From JAAXIE01 sp965263155 (GTDB lineage Bacteria > Chloroflexota > Dehalococcoidia > Lucifugimonadales > JAAXIE01), in contig OZ253586.1 of NCBI GenBank assembly GCA_965263155.1, forward strand, positions 372,001 through 436,000: DNA of 64,000 nt. The letters are read 5' to 3'. Below are positions 1 through 8,195 of the stretch, in pieces. A program made the translations under genes and the position numbers. How positions within the stretch are numbered: the stretch's first letter is position 1; every line of letters starts with the position of its first letter. Below the pieces are notes generated by a model. The model was given only the letters and a program-made list of their open reading frames with translations, was not told the origin of the DNA and searched no databases.

Positions 1-1
1 G

Positions 2-682
2 GGCAGCCCCTGCGACCACGGCATCCTCGCCATGAGCGCCGACGAGATTGAGGAACGGGTGATGCAGGTGCATCAAGCCGGCTTCCAAGTGTGCATCCAC
101 GCCAACGGCGACTCCGCCATCGATGCCGTGCTTACCTCCTACGAGAAGGCGCAACAGGCCTTCCCACGCCAAGACACGCGGCACCGTCTGGAGCACTGCA
201 CCTTGGTGAACCCCGACCTGCTGGGCAGGATTAAGGCACTGGGGTGCGTGGCAACGCCGTTCTGCACCTACATCTACTACCATGGCGAGAAGATGCCTTT
301 CTACGGCGACAAGCGACTGGAGTGGATGTTCGCCCAACGCTCCTTCCTGGACTACGGTATCAACGCCACCGGGGCAACCGATTACCCTCCGGGCCCTTAC
401 GAGCCGCTGCTGGGCATCCAGAGCTGTGTCACTAGGACCGACAGCTCAGGGCGCGTCTGGGGAGCCAACCAAGCGGTCACGGTAGAGGAGGCCCTGCGCA
501 TCTACACGCTCCATGGGGCCTATGCCTCTTTCGAGGAGGATGTCAAAGGCTCCATTGAGGTGGGCAAGCTGGCAGACATGGTGGTGCTGGACCAAGACCC
601 GACTGAGATCGACCCCATGACCATCAAGGACATCCCTGTCCTCCGTACAATCGTAGGCGGGGCAACCGTCTACTCAGCATAA
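2..682 (+). CDS. Amidohydrolase, YtcJ-like (3' part only)
   Basis: The reading frame is open from base 2, so the gene starts outside the window; the ATG at 32 is internal. The visible part is the C-terminal third of a metal-dependent amidohydrolase of the Amidohydro_3/YtcJ type. It shows HANGDSAI, a second histidine motif HRLEH and the late metal-ligand aspartate in GATDYP, and it ends with the usual GKLADMVVLDQDP segment of the small beta domain. These enzymes hydrolyse amide or related C-N bonds of unknown small substrates in the cytoplasm. The substrate cannot be told from this fragment. No partner gene is seen downstream; the PHP gene follows after about 120 bp and seems to have its own promoter. 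Confidence 0.88.
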   Translation, partial: GSPCDHGILAMSADEIEERVMQVHQAGFQVCIHANGDSAIDAVLTSYEKAQQAFPRQDTRHRLEHCTLVNPDLLGRIKALGCVATPFCTYIYYHGEKMPFYGDKRLEWMFAQRSFLDYGINATGATDYPPGPYEPLLGIQSCVTRTDSSGRVWGANQAVTVEEALRIYTLHGAYASFEEDVKGSIEVGKLADMVVLDQDPTEIDPMTIKDIPVLRTIVGGATVYSA

Positions 683-769
683 GCGGCGGCGGGCGGTCTA
701 GGGGCAACCTCTCTCTTCGCACCATAGGACTTGTGCCGGGGGAAAGACTTGGCGCTTGCCAGCATTCAC

Positions 770-799
770 TTGCGGTATGTCCACGTCAGCCTTTAATAT
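770..799 (+). promoter_or_regulatory. Possible promoter for a leaderless PHP-gene mRNA
   Basis: A TTGCGG (770-775) and a TAATAT (794-799) are separated by 18 bp, and the ATG at 807 lies seven bases after the -10 box. If used, transcription would start at or next to the start codon. No Shine-Dalgarno sequence precedes either candidate ATG, which fits leaderless translation. Confidence 0.35.
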
Positions 800-806
800 T
801 CTTGCC

Positions 807-1487
807 ATGTTTGATTTTCATACGCATACATTTCTAAGCGATGGGGTGCTCTCCCCAATAGAGCTTATCCGACGGGCGAGGGCTGTGGGTTACGAGGTGA
901 TGGCCATAACAGACCACGTAGGCTATGGCAACGTGGAATACGTGGTGAAGACCTTGGTCCAGGACTGTCGCGCTGCGTCACAGCGATGGGACATACTGGC
1001 GTTGCCCGGCGTCGAGATTACCCATGTTCCAAAAGAGGACATCGACGCTGTGGCCCGGGATGCCAAGCGGTTGGGTGCCCGCGTCGTCATCGTGCATGGA
1101 GAGACTATCGTTGAGCCTGTGGAGCCGGGGACCAACCACGCAGCCATTTGTTCGGACTACGTGGATATACTTGCCCACCCAGGGCTCATCCAGCTGGAAG
1201 ACGCGTACCTAGCGGCGCAAAGAGGAGTCTACCTAGAGGTGTCGGCTAGAAGAGGGCATAGTCTAGCGAATGGCCATGTGGCAAAGATGGCTGCCCAAGC
1301 CGGTGCCACTACCGTGCTGGACTCCGACGCACACGAGCCAAGCGACCTACTTACGCCGGATTTCGCACACAGGGTAGTACTCGGTGCGGGCATAGAAGAG
1401 CAACAGGTGCACACCATAATGCGGGAGAATCCGCAGAAGCTATTGCAGAAGCTAGGCGTTCCGCAATCTGCCAAGACTGGCGTCTAA
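807..1487 (+). CDS. PHP-domain metal-dependent phosphoesterase
   Basis: A PHP-domain hydrolase, similar to histidinol-phosphatase/YcdX-type proteins. The metal-binding motifs are visible: DFHTHT at the N-terminus, AITDH, ILAHPG and the C-terminal DSDAHEP. I place the start at 807 because the PHP fold begins with M-F-D-F-H-T-H-T; an upstream ATG at 777 and a TTG at 756 would add residues not typical of the family. The protein is about 226 aa, normal for a stand-alone PHP domain. It likely removes a phosphate from a small metabolite, but the substrate is unknown. A histidinol-phosphatase role is possible because a his cluster without an obvious phosphatase lies at 20.7-25.4 kb, although that cluster carries its own HAD gene. 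Confidence 0.85.
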   Translation: MFDFHTHTFLSDGVLSPIELIRRARAVGYEVMAITDHVGYGNVEYVVKTLVQDCRAASQRWDILALPGVEITHVPKEDIDAVARDAKRLGARVVIVHGETIVEPVEPGTNHAAICSDYVDILAHPGLIQLEDAYLAAQRGVYLEVSARRGHSLANGHVAKMAAQAGATTVLDSDAHEPSDLLTPDFAHRVVLGAGIEEQQVHTIMRENPQKLLQKLGVPQSAKTGV

Positions 1488-1492
1488 GCGGC

Positions 1493-1520
1493 ACTCTCGA
1501 GCAGTTACAACTACGAGAGT
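1493..1520. terminator. Hairpin between convergent genes
   Basis: A 7-bp inverted repeat, ACTCTCG and CGAGAGT with a 14-nt loop, sits exactly between the stops of the PHP gene and the convergent small zinc-ribbon gene. There is no clear T-run, so its role as a shared terminator is only suggested by position. Confidence 0.35.
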
Positions 1521-1521
1521 A

Positions 1522-1662
1522 CTAGGCCTTGCCTATGCGGAATACCTTAGTCCCACAGGTGGGGCAGGTGCCTTGGGTGGCTGGCCTGCCATTCTTCAAT
1601 TGCACTTGAGTGGGACCGCTAATCTCACGTTTCGCCCTACACTTGAAGCAATAAGCTTCCAC
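1522..1662 (-). CDS. Small zinc-ribbon protein (DUF5679 type)
   Basis: A 46-aa protein beginning with GTG and ending with TAG. It has two knuckles, a YCFKCRAKRE segment near the N-terminus and CPTCGTKVFRIGK at the C-terminus, so four cysteines can bind one zinc. The sequence between them (KNGRPATQGTC) matches what I remember of the DUF5679 family, a short conserved protein of unknown function found in Chloroflexota and other bacteria. A GGGAGGA ribosome binding site (complement of 1669-1675) lies six bases ahead of the GTG, which fixes the start. It stands alone between a convergent PHP gene and the truB end, so it may be a separate unit or the end of the nusA-truB operon. Confidence 0.82.
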   Translation of the reverse strand: MEAYCFKCRAKREISGPTQVQLKNGRPATQGTCPTCGTKVFRIGKA

Positions 1663-1774
1663 AGACAGTCCTCCCGCTAGAGGTTAGGCTCTAAGTCTAC
1701 GTAGCTATGTAAAGTTGTCAAGGCGATGCAAGGGTCAAATTACCATAACTTCCAGTTGTGGTTCTGACTCGCAG

Positions 1775-2722
1775 CTAGGAACTGCTGCCTACAGGGCAAT
1801 AGGGCGATACGGTGTCCAACTGGAACACCAAGGATGGTGTCCACAAGTTCTCAGGCTTGTTGTAGCGCAGCACTCCCAGGAAACGACCGTCGCTGGTATA
1901 AGCCCGGTACCGCTCCATGTATCCCGCGTAGACAAGGGTTGGCCCCAAGTTAACGTCCCTGCCGTGGCGTATGAGCCTCTCCGCTGCTCGGGGGACTATG
2001 GTGCTCCTTGAGTCCAACAATGCGTAATCCACAGGCAGTAGGTGCTGCTCCCACCCCGATTCTTCCAGCTCCTCGAGGGCGATTCCCTCTTCTACCTTGA
2101 ACTGGCCGGAGCGGGTGCGCACCAGTTCCGATAGGTACCCGCCACAGCCGAGGCTCTGACCTAAGTCGTGGGCCAGCGACCGCATGTAAACACCTCGTCC
2201 GCACGCCACTTGTAGGCTGACGTTTGGAGGCGAGAAGTCCAGCAGTTCGATGCTGTGGACCTCCACGCGACGAGGCTCTCGTTCGACCTCCACCCCAGCG
2301 CGGGCCAGCTCGTACAGCCGCTTGCCGTGATGTTTCAGGGCGCTGTACATGGGGGGCGTCTGCATGATTACACCGCAGAAAGGCTGCACGGCCTGCTCTA
2401 CGTCGTCCCGAGTCACGCCTTGCCAATCTTGCGTCGCCACCACCTCTCCCTCGGAGTCGTAGGTGGATGTGGTGGTGCCTAGGGTTACCTTCATGTAGTA
2501 GCCCTTGACGCCGTCAATCAGGTGCTCCATGAGCCGTGTAGCTTGGCCGAAGCAGATGGCCAGCACTCCTTCGGCCTGAGGGTCCAGGGTGCCGCCATGG
2601 CCCACGCCCTTCTTCTGGTCTGTAAGCCGCTTCACCCGGCGTACTACGTCCATGGAGGTGCCGCCACGGGCCTTGTTGATGTTGATGAACCCGTTTATTC
2701 GTGTGGCGCGCGCGGCAGTCAT
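1775..2722 (-). CDS. truB: tRNA pseudouridine-55 synthase
   Basis: TruB converts uridine 55 of the tRNA T-loop to pseudouridine. The 315-aa product carries the diagnostic GHGGTLDPQAEGVL motif with the catalytic aspartate at residue 47, then the TruB-specific YYMKVTLG strand and, further on, the RGVYMRSLAHDLG segment. The C-terminal part (about 240-315) contains a shortened PUA-like region. The frame is open upstream to 2911, but the extra 63 residues overlap rbfA in another frame and do not look like TruB; the ATG at 2722 starts one base after the rbfA stop and gives the normal N-terminus. It is the last gene of the nusA-ylxR-infB-rbfA-truB operon, a conserved bacterial order. Confidence 0.95.
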   Translation of the reverse strand: MTAARATRINGFININKARGGTSMDVVRRVKRLTDQKKGVGHGGTLDPQAEGVLAICFGQATRLMEHLIDGVKGYYMKVTLGTTTSTYDSEGEVVATQDWQGVTRDDVEQAVQPFCGVIMQTPPMYSALKHHGKRLYELARAGVEVEREPRRVEVHSIELLDFSPPNVSLQVACGRGVYMRSLAHDLGQSLGCGGYLSELVRTRSGQFKVEEGIALEELEESGWEQHLLPVDYALLDSRSTIVPRAAERLIRHGRDVNLGPTLVYAGYMERYRAYTSDGRFLGVLRYNKPENLWTPSLVFQLDTVSPYCPVGSSS

Positions 2723-2723
2723 G

Positions 2724-3104
2724 CTATCGTTCTCCAGCCGCGGGCTTGCTTTTGCCAGGTGGGTCTTCAGCCAGTCCGTCCAATAATTGGTAGATCTGCT
2801 CGGCTTGATCCAACGAGTGGTCCAGCACGAAGGAGAGGTCTGGTACTTGGCGCAGGGAGAGCCTCTTGCCCAGCTCGTGTCGCATGTACCCTGAGGCTGA
2901 GACGATGCCATTCATGGCAGTCTCCTGCACCCTCGGAGAGCCCATGACGCTGATCGAGACCCGGGCCTTCTTCAGGTCGTTGGTAGTCTCCACCAAGGTG
3001 ACCGAGACGATCCCCGACAACCGCGGATCCTTCAGGTCACGCGAGATGAGCTGGGCTAGCTCATGGCGTAACAGCTCGCTTACTTTCTCGCTACGTCTGG
3101 TCAT
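2724..3104 (-). CDS. rbfA: 30S ribosome-binding factor
   Basis: RbfA is a KH-type protein needed for late maturation of the 30S subunit and 16S rRNA 5' end. The 126-aa product starts MTRRSEKVSELLRHELAQLI and has the typical DPRLSGIVSVTLVETTNDLKKA and VPDLSFVLDHSLDQA segments. I chose the ATG at 3104 because RbfA proteins start at this point; a TTG 18 bases upstream would add six atypical residues. The C-terminus is short and polar. It lies between infB and truB, separated by about 80 and 1 bp, and is very likely co-transcribed with them. Confidence 0.93.
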   Translation of the reverse strand: MTRRSEKVSELLRHELAQLISRDLKDPRLSGIVSVTLVETTNDLKKARVSISVMGSPRVQETAMNGIVSASGYMRHELGKRLSLRQVPDLSFVLDHSLDQAEQIYQLLDGLAEDPPGKSKPAAGER

Positions 3105-3185
3105 AGTACAGGTAAAGCACAAAGCAGGTACGTGGGTGGACTCAATCCATGAGGCAAGGTTCGTCGCTGGCCCTGAATAGAACCT

Positions 3186-5021
3186 TTAAGCGTTCCGTGT
3201 GCGCTCGCGCCGGTAGACCTGAATTACGTCGCCTTCCTCAAACTCGCCATAGTTACCCAAGCCGATACCGCACTCGGTGCCAGCGCCCATCTCGGTGACG
3301 TCCTCTCGGAAGTGGCGCAAGCTGGTGATGCCTCCTTCGTGGATGACCGCTCCATTGCGCAGCAATCGCACTCGGGCGCCACGAGTGATTCGACCCTCGG
3401 TGACCACGCAACCAGCAATCTTGCCAGCGCGACTCGCAGAGAAGACAACCCTGATTTCCGCCGCGCCGGTTATTACCTCACGCTGCACTGGCTCAAGCAT
3501 GCCCTTCAGCAGCAGCTCGATATCCTCGATCATATGGTAGATGATGTCGTAGCGCTTGACTTGGACGCCCTCGCGGGCGGCTACCCTCTCGGCGGTGGGT
3601 TCGGGATTGGTGGCAAACCCGACCACAATGGCGTTGGACGCACTGGCAAGCAGCACATCGCTTTCGGTGATGGTACCGCTGGCGGCATGCAGGACACGGA
3701 CCTTGACCCCGTCCTCGTCCAGCTTTTCCAAGGACCCTCTGGCGGCTTCGACGCTGCCTTGGACGTCGGCCTTGAGCACCAGGTTGAGTTCCTTGGCGTC
3801 GCTCAGTGCTACACCGGTGTGTACGTCTTCAGGCCCGATGACCTTTGGCCGCGAACGTTGTGCATCCGCGTTTCGCTGTCTTTCCTCGGCCAAGGATCGG
3901 GCTTGCCGCTCGCTTGCGACCACGGTGAATAGGTCCCCAGCGTCAGGCAGAGAACCGAAGCCCATGACTTCAGCGGGCTGCGCTGGCTCAACCGACTTCA
4001 GGCGCTGGCCCTTGTCGTCAGCCAAAGCCCGGACACGGCCGCGGGCAGTGCCCGCTACGATGTGGTCGCTCACATTGAGGGTTCCACTCTGCACCAAGAC
4101 TGTAGCCAACGGACCACGGTTGCGGTCGAGCTTGGCCTCGATGATTACGCCACGGGCGGGCCGGTGTGGTTCGGCCTTTAAGTCGGCCACCTCGGCTACA
4201 AGCAGCAGATTTTCAACCAAGTCCTCTATGCCTTCGCCAGTAGTGGCTGAAACAGGGACGGCGATGACATCACCTCCCCATTCCTCTACGAGCATGTTTT
4301 GCTCCGCCATCTGACGCTTGACACGTTCCGGGTCGGCGTCGGGCCGGTCGACTTTATTGATGGCGACCACAATGGGGACCTGGGCAGCCTTGGCGTGGTT
4401 TAAGGCCTCCAGCGTCTGGGGCATCACGCCATCGTCAGCTGCCACCACCAGTACGGCGATGTCAGTGGCGCGGGCACCACGGGCACGTATAGCCGTAAAG
4501 GCCTCGTGGCCCGGTGTGTCCAGGAAGGTGATTTTCTGATCGCCGTGAGTAATTTGATAGGCGCCAATGCGCTGGGTGATATGGCCTACCTCGGCGTCCA
4601 CTACTTTGGTGGCTCGTATGGCGTCCAGCAAGCTGGTCTTGCCATGGTCCACATGGCCCAGCATGGTGACTACTGGTGGTCGGTGTTCCAGTTGACTGGG
4701 GTCCTCTGCCGCTTCGTCCACAGCGGTGCGCCCCGCTTCTTCGGGGGCCGCTTCAGGGCGCGCACGGATGCCGAAAGCGGAAGTGACCAGCAGGGCGACA
4801 TCGAAGTCGATGACGTTGTTCATGGATGCCATGATGCCATTTCGCATCAGCTGCTTAATGACATCAATGGGGCTGATGCCCGACTTCTCGGCTAGGTCTT
4901 TTACCGATAGGGTTGGTGGCAGCAAAAGGTAGCGTTGCCGACGGGCCTCCCCACGGCGTCCGCCCGCGGTGCGCGGCCCTCTTCTGCCCTCTTCAATTGT
5001 TCCAGTCGCGTCCTGCGTCAT
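3186..5021 (-). CDS. infB: Translation initiation factor IF-2
   Basis: IF-2 is the GTPase that brings initiator tRNA to the 30S subunit and promotes subunit joining. The GTPase motifs are clear: GHVDHGKT (122-129), DTPGH (168-172) and NKVD (222-225). Domains II, III and the tRNA-binding C-terminal domain follow, with GCVVTEGRI and the terminal GDVIQVYRRER visible. At 611 aa it is a short form: it has one IF2-N-type helical module (about residues 35-90) and lacks the long variable N-terminal extension found in Proteobacteria. The start ATG overlaps the ylxR stop by four bases, indicating translational coupling. Confidence 0.97.
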   Translation of the reverse strand: MTQDATGTIEEGRRGPRTAGGRRGEARRQRYLLLPPTLSVKDLAEKSGISPIDVIKQLMRNGIMASMNNVIDFDVALLVTSAFGIRARPEAAPEEAGRTAVDEAAEDPSQLEHRPPVVTMLGHVDHGKTSLLDAIRATKVVDAEVGHITQRIGAYQITHGDQKITFLDTPGHEAFTAIRARGARATDIAVLVVAADDGVMPQTLEALNHAKAAQVPIVVAINKVDRPDADPERVKRQMAEQNMLVEEWGGDVIAVPVSATTGEGIEDLVENLLLVAEVADLKAEPHRPARGVIIEAKLDRNRGPLATVLVQSGTLNVSDHIVAGTARGRVRALADDKGQRLKSVEPAQPAEVMGFGSLPDAGDLFTVVASERQARSLAEERQRNADAQRSRPKVIGPEDVHTGVALSDAKELNLVLKADVQGSVEAARGSLEKLDEDGVKVRVLHAASGTITESDVLLASASNAIVVGFATNPEPTAERVAAREGVQVKRYDIIYHMIEDIELLLKGMLEPVQREVITGAAEIRVVFSASRAGKIAGCVVTEGRITRGARVRLLRNGAVIHEGGITSLRHFREDVTEMGAGTECGIGLGNYGEFEEGDVIQVYRRERTRNA

Positions 5022-5332
5022 TCAACTGCTCCCACCGAGGACCGTTCTGGTTCCTCACGCCCTAACCTATCTTGAGCATAAGCCAACAGCCTGTCACGGG
5101 TCTCCGGCGACACTATGCACTTCAACACACGGTCGAGCCGGGTCTTCTTGAGCCCCTCTTCCCAGCATTGGCGCTCAAGGCAAAGGTAGGCGCCCCGCCC
5201 TGGCAACTTGCCGGTGGTATCGACTTCGATCGAGCCGTCGTCTGTTCGGACTAGTCGCACCAACTCGCGCTTGCCAGCGCGGCGCCCACAAGAGATGCAA
5301 CTACGCTGCGGTACATGACGAGGCCTGACCAT
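5018..5332 (-). CDS. ylxR: YlxR family RNA-binding protein
   Basis: A 104-aa basic protein of the YlxR/DUF448 family, normally encoded between nusA and infB, as here. The family signature RSCISCGRRAGKRELVRLVR is near the N-terminus and GRGAYLC in the middle. The family is thought to bind RNA, and in some bacteria it modulates RNase P or transcription; its role here is unknown. Its stop overlaps the infB start by four bases, and it lies 18 bp after nusA, so it is a middle gene of the translation operon. Confidence 0.93.
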   Translation of the reverse strand: MVRPRHVPQRSCISCGRRAGKRELVRLVRTDDGSIEVDTTGKLPGRGAYLCLERQCWEEGLKKTRLDRVLKCIVSPETRDRLLAYAQDRLGREEPERSSVGAVE

Positions 5333-5350
5333 TTCGAGCCCTTTCCGGCT

Positions 5351-7018
5351 CTAGGCGGGACCTGGGCGGCTTGGGGCCGCTCCATGGCCTGGGGCCGCTC
5401 CACGGCCTGGGGCCGCTCCACGGCCTGGGGCCGCTCCAGCCCCTCTCACCCTTGTTGGGGTGTAACCGCCACGCCTACGCCGACCGCCCCTTCTGCCTCG
5501 CCCACGGAACTCGTCGGCAAAGTCCTCGGCGAACCGTATCTTGCCTGCGTCGGGGTTGACGATTGGGGAGTTCCAGATGGTGTCGTCGGCGACGCCCTCC
5601 TGCGGCTCCTCGCCGTCCTCTTCATCAGCCTCGTCGTCCTCGTCCTCTTCTTCGTCAAAGAGGTCTTCCAGGAGTGCGTCCTCGGCTGGGGCGACCAAGG
5701 TCGGGATATCTGCGGGCTCGACGACAGCCGTGGCTTCGACTTCTACTGCCGCTGTCGCAACTTCTTCCTCGATCATCCGCAGCAGTTGCGCTTCTTCCTC
5801 TTCGGTCTTTTCGACCTTGACTTCCAAGACCTCGGCCACTGCCTCTACAAGCTCTTCCACCTCTTCATCGGTCGTGGTAGGGACTTCAAGGGTAGCGACG
5901 GCGGCCGCTGCTCGCCCCGCTGCCTCCAGTGCCAGCCTGCGGGCTTCTTCCTCGCCCTTGCGCTGTGCCCGGATTTCGTCCCACTCGGCGACACTCTTGA
6001 TGTCTAGATGCCAGCCGGAAAGCTTGGCGGCTAGGCGGGCGTTCTGCCCCTCCTTGCCTATGGCGAGCGACAGGTGCCTTTCAGGGACCACCACCACGGC
6101 CGTACGGTTGTCGGCGTTGGCCTCGACCTGCACCACTTCCGATGGGCTGAGGGCGTTGGAGATGAAGGTCTTGAGGTCCTTGTCCCAGCGAACGATGTCA
6201 ATCTTCTCGCCCTGAAGCTCGTTGACGATACTCTGGATGCGGTTGCCGCGCATGCCGATGCAGGAGCCCACGGGATCGACGCCCTCTTGGCGCGAAGCCA
6301 CGGCTACCTTGCTGCGGAAGCCCGGCTCGCGGGCGATTTCCTTGATTTCCACGACCCCGTTGTAGACCTCAGGCACTTCCACTTCGAACAGCCTCTTCAG
6401 GAGGTTCTTGTGGGAGCGCGAAACGACGATTTCGGGGCCCCGTGGCGTCCGGCGCACCTCAAGGATGTAGACCTTCAGCCTCTGGCCTTTACGGTACCGC
6501 TCGGTGGGCACCTGCTCTTCCAAGGGCAGAACGGCTTCCACCCGCCCCAGCTCCATGACCCAGATGCGCCCTGGCTCCATCTGATCCAGTACGCCGGATA
6601 CTATGTCCTCTGTGCGTCCCAGGAATTCCTGGAAGGTTTTCTCCCGCTCCGCCTCGCGCAGGCGTTGCAGCACAACCTGTTTGGCGGTCTGGGCGGCGAT
6701 ACGGCTGGCTTGGTGAGGCAGCTGTTCCGGGGTGGAGATTTCCTCGCCTAAGCTGATCGATGCGTTGAAAGCCTTGGCCTGCTGGAGGCTGATTTCCCGA
6801 GTAGGGTCCTCCACCTCTTCGACCACTGTCCTCAAGGCGAACACACTCATTTCCCCAGTGTTGGGGTTGAGTTTCACCGATATGTCCTGCCCCATGGAGG
6901 TACTGTCTTTTTTGAAGGCGGAAACCAAAGCCGCCTCCACTGCGTGGAGCACCTCTTCCCGGGGTAGGTGGCGCTCAGCCACCAGCTGTGTCAGGGCTAT
7001 GAGGAAATCGCTCTTCAT
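5351..7018 (-). CDS. nusA: Transcription termination/antitermination factor NusA
   Basis: NusA binds RNA polymerase and nascent RNA and acts in pausing, termination and antitermination. The 555-aa product has the N-terminal polymerase-binding domain (about 1-130), an S1 domain, and two KH domains with the conserved GSCIGMRGNRIQSIVNEL and AIGKEGQNARLAAKLSGW motifs, all expected for NusA. The tail is unusual: a very acidic stretch (FDEEEDEDDEADEEDGEEP) followed by an Arg/Gly-rich end containing four PGRGAA-type hexapeptides encoded by an 18-bp tandem repeat. It is the first gene of the operon; rimP, which often precedes nusA, is absent. Confidence 0.96.
   Translation of the reverse strand: MKSDFLIALTQLVAERHLPREEVLHAVEAALVSAFKKDSTSMGQDISVKLNPNTGEMSVFALRTVVEEVEDPTREISLQQAKAFNASISLGEEISTPEQLPHQASRIAAQTAKQVVLQRLREAEREKTFQEFLGRTEDIVSGVLDQMEPGRIWVMELGRVEAVLPLEEQVPTERYRKGQRLKVYILEVRRTPRGPEIVVSRSHKNLLKRLFEVEVPEVYNGVVEIKEIAREPGFRSKVAVASRQEGVDPVGSCIGMRGNRIQSIVNELQGEKIDIVRWDKDLKTFISNALSPSEVVQVEANADNRTAVVVVPERHLSLAIGKEGQNARLAAKLSGWHLDIKSVAEWDEIRAQRKGEEEARRLALEAAGRAAAAVATLEVPTTTDEEVEELVEAVAEVLEVKVEKTEEEEAQLLRMIEEEVATAAVEVEATAVVEPADIPTLVAPAEDALLEDLFDEEEDEDDEADEEDGEEPQEGVADDTIWNSPIVNPDAGKIRFAEDFADEFRGRGRRGGRRRRGGYTPTRVRGAGAAPGRGAAPGRGAAPGHGAAPSRPGPA
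5371..5438 (-). repeat. 18-bp tandem repeat in the nusA 3' end
   Basis: About four copies of an 18-bp unit (plus-strand form CTGGGGCCGCTCCACGGC) encode the hexapeptide P-G-R-G-A-A (last copy P-G-H-G-A-A). The copies are almost identical, so copy number may vary between strains. Confidence 0.8.
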
Positions 7019-7077
7019 CGTCTTAGCCCCCTTTGTCGCCTAGCCCTCGCTACCCCTCTCAATGGCCCATCTAATAA

Positions 7078-7103
7078 GAAAGCGGGTTTTTTGACCCGCT
7101 TTC
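7078..7103 (-). terminator. Hairpin after cysM, before nusA
   Basis: A perfect 10-bp stem, GAAAGCGGGT and ACCCGCTTTC with a 6-nt loop, lies between the cysM stop and the nusA start. On the minus strand it is followed by TTATTA. It probably ends the rrf2-moeB-cysM transcript and separates it from the nusA operon; the T-tract is weak. Confidence 0.6.
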
Positions 7104-7193
7104 AAAGAGAGGTTGGGACCGTTGCCCGCAGTATACCACCGCGAAAATATGGGTTGCAACAGACCGCTGCTAGCTAAGTGGCCAGCAGCGCCT

Positions 7194-8162
7194 CTACCAC
7201 CATATTTTGCCCTCGGCCTCTATCTCGTCGTAGTCCTTGGTCCACAGACCAGTGCTCAGGTACTTCCAGCCTCCATCGGCCAACAGGCACACGATGTTGC
7301 CCGCCTCCATGCGTTCAGCCTGCCTCATGGCGGCGTACACCACCGATCCAGAAGAGATGCCAGCAAATATCCCCTCCCGCTTCAGCAATTCCTTGGTGGT
7401 GCGGAAGGCATCGATGCTGCGCACCATAATGCGCGCGTCCAGCAGCGACAGGTCGAGGATGGGCGGGATGAATCCTTCCTCCAAGCTCCGCAGCCCCTGA
7501 ATGCGGTCATCCAGCTCCGGCGCAACGGCAATGACCTTTATGTCGGGGTTGTACTCCTTGAGACGTCGTCCCGTCCCCATAAGGGTGCCGCCGGTGCCGA
7601 GCCCTGCCACGAACATGTCGACATCCGGGCAGGCTTCTATGATCTCCGGCCCCGTGCCCTCGTAGTGGGCCCGAGGATTGCCCTCGTTGCCGTACTGATA
7701 GGGCATCAAGTATTGGTTGTTGCCCGCCACCATCTCTTGGGCAACCTCAATGGAGCCATTGGTGCCCTTAGCGCCATCGGTGTAGACGATTTCAGCCCCG
7801 TAGGCCTCCAGCAATTGGGTCCTTTCGGGGCTGACGTTCTCCGGCATCACCGCCTTGAGCCTGTACCCCTTGAGGCCGCACACCAAGGCAAGGGAGATGC
7901 CGGTGTTGCCGCTGGTGGGCTCCAGCAGGCAGGTGTCGGGGCCGATACTGTCTGCAGCCTCGGCCTGCTCGATCATGGACTTGGCGATCCGGTCTTTGAC
8001 GCTGCCAGTGGGGTTTTGCCCCTCCAGCTTGGCGTAGATGTGCACGTCCTTGTTGGGGTTGAGACGCTGCAACTCCACCAGTGGCGTATCGCCGATGGCA
8101 TCCAGAATGCCCTTCTTTATGCCAGAACTCACCCGACCCGAGCCGTTGCCGGAACGTTCCAC
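7194..8162 (-). CDS. cysM: PLP-dependent cysteine synthase (CysK/CysM family)
   Basis: Catalyses sulfur incorporation into an activated serine (O-acetyl- or O-phosphoserine) to make L-cysteine. The PLP lysine is in NPTGSVKDRI (K56), followed by the substrate loop PTSGNTG and the phosphate-binding GLGTGGT; GIFAGISSGS marks the C-terminal part. At 322 aa it has the usual length. The start is GTG at 8162 with an AAAGGA site upstream. It follows a MoeB/ThiF-type E1 enzyme by 33 bp and shares an Rrf2 regulator. In mycobacteria a CysM of this family takes sulfur from a thiocarboxylated carrier protein made by a MoeB-like enzyme; the pairing here suggests the same, but the carrier protein gene is not in the window. 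Confidence 0.9.
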   Translation of the reverse strand: MERSGNGSGRVSSGIKKGILDAIGDTPLVELQRLNPNKDVHIYAKLEGQNPTGSVKDRIAKSMIEQAEAADSIGPDTCLLEPTSGNTGISLALVCGLKGYRLKAVMPENVSPERTQLLEAYGAEIVYTDGAKGTNGSIEVAQEMVAGNNQYLMPYQYGNEGNPRAHYEGTGPEIIEACPDVDMFVAGLGTGGTLMGTGRRLKEYNPDIKVIAVAPELDDRIQGLRSLEEGFIPPILDLSLLDARIMVRSIDAFRTTKELLKREGIFAGISSGSVVYAAMRQAERMEAGNIVCLLADGGWKYLSTGLWTKDYDEIEAEGKIWW

Positions 8163-8195
8163 GTTGTGTCCTTTATGCAGTTTTGCAGGTCGGTT

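Noticed and set aside
5315..6751. Plus-strand frames of 225-230 aa opposite nusA
   Set aside because: They mirror the acidic and Arg-rich codons of nusA, and the nusA domains are unmistakable on the minus strand.
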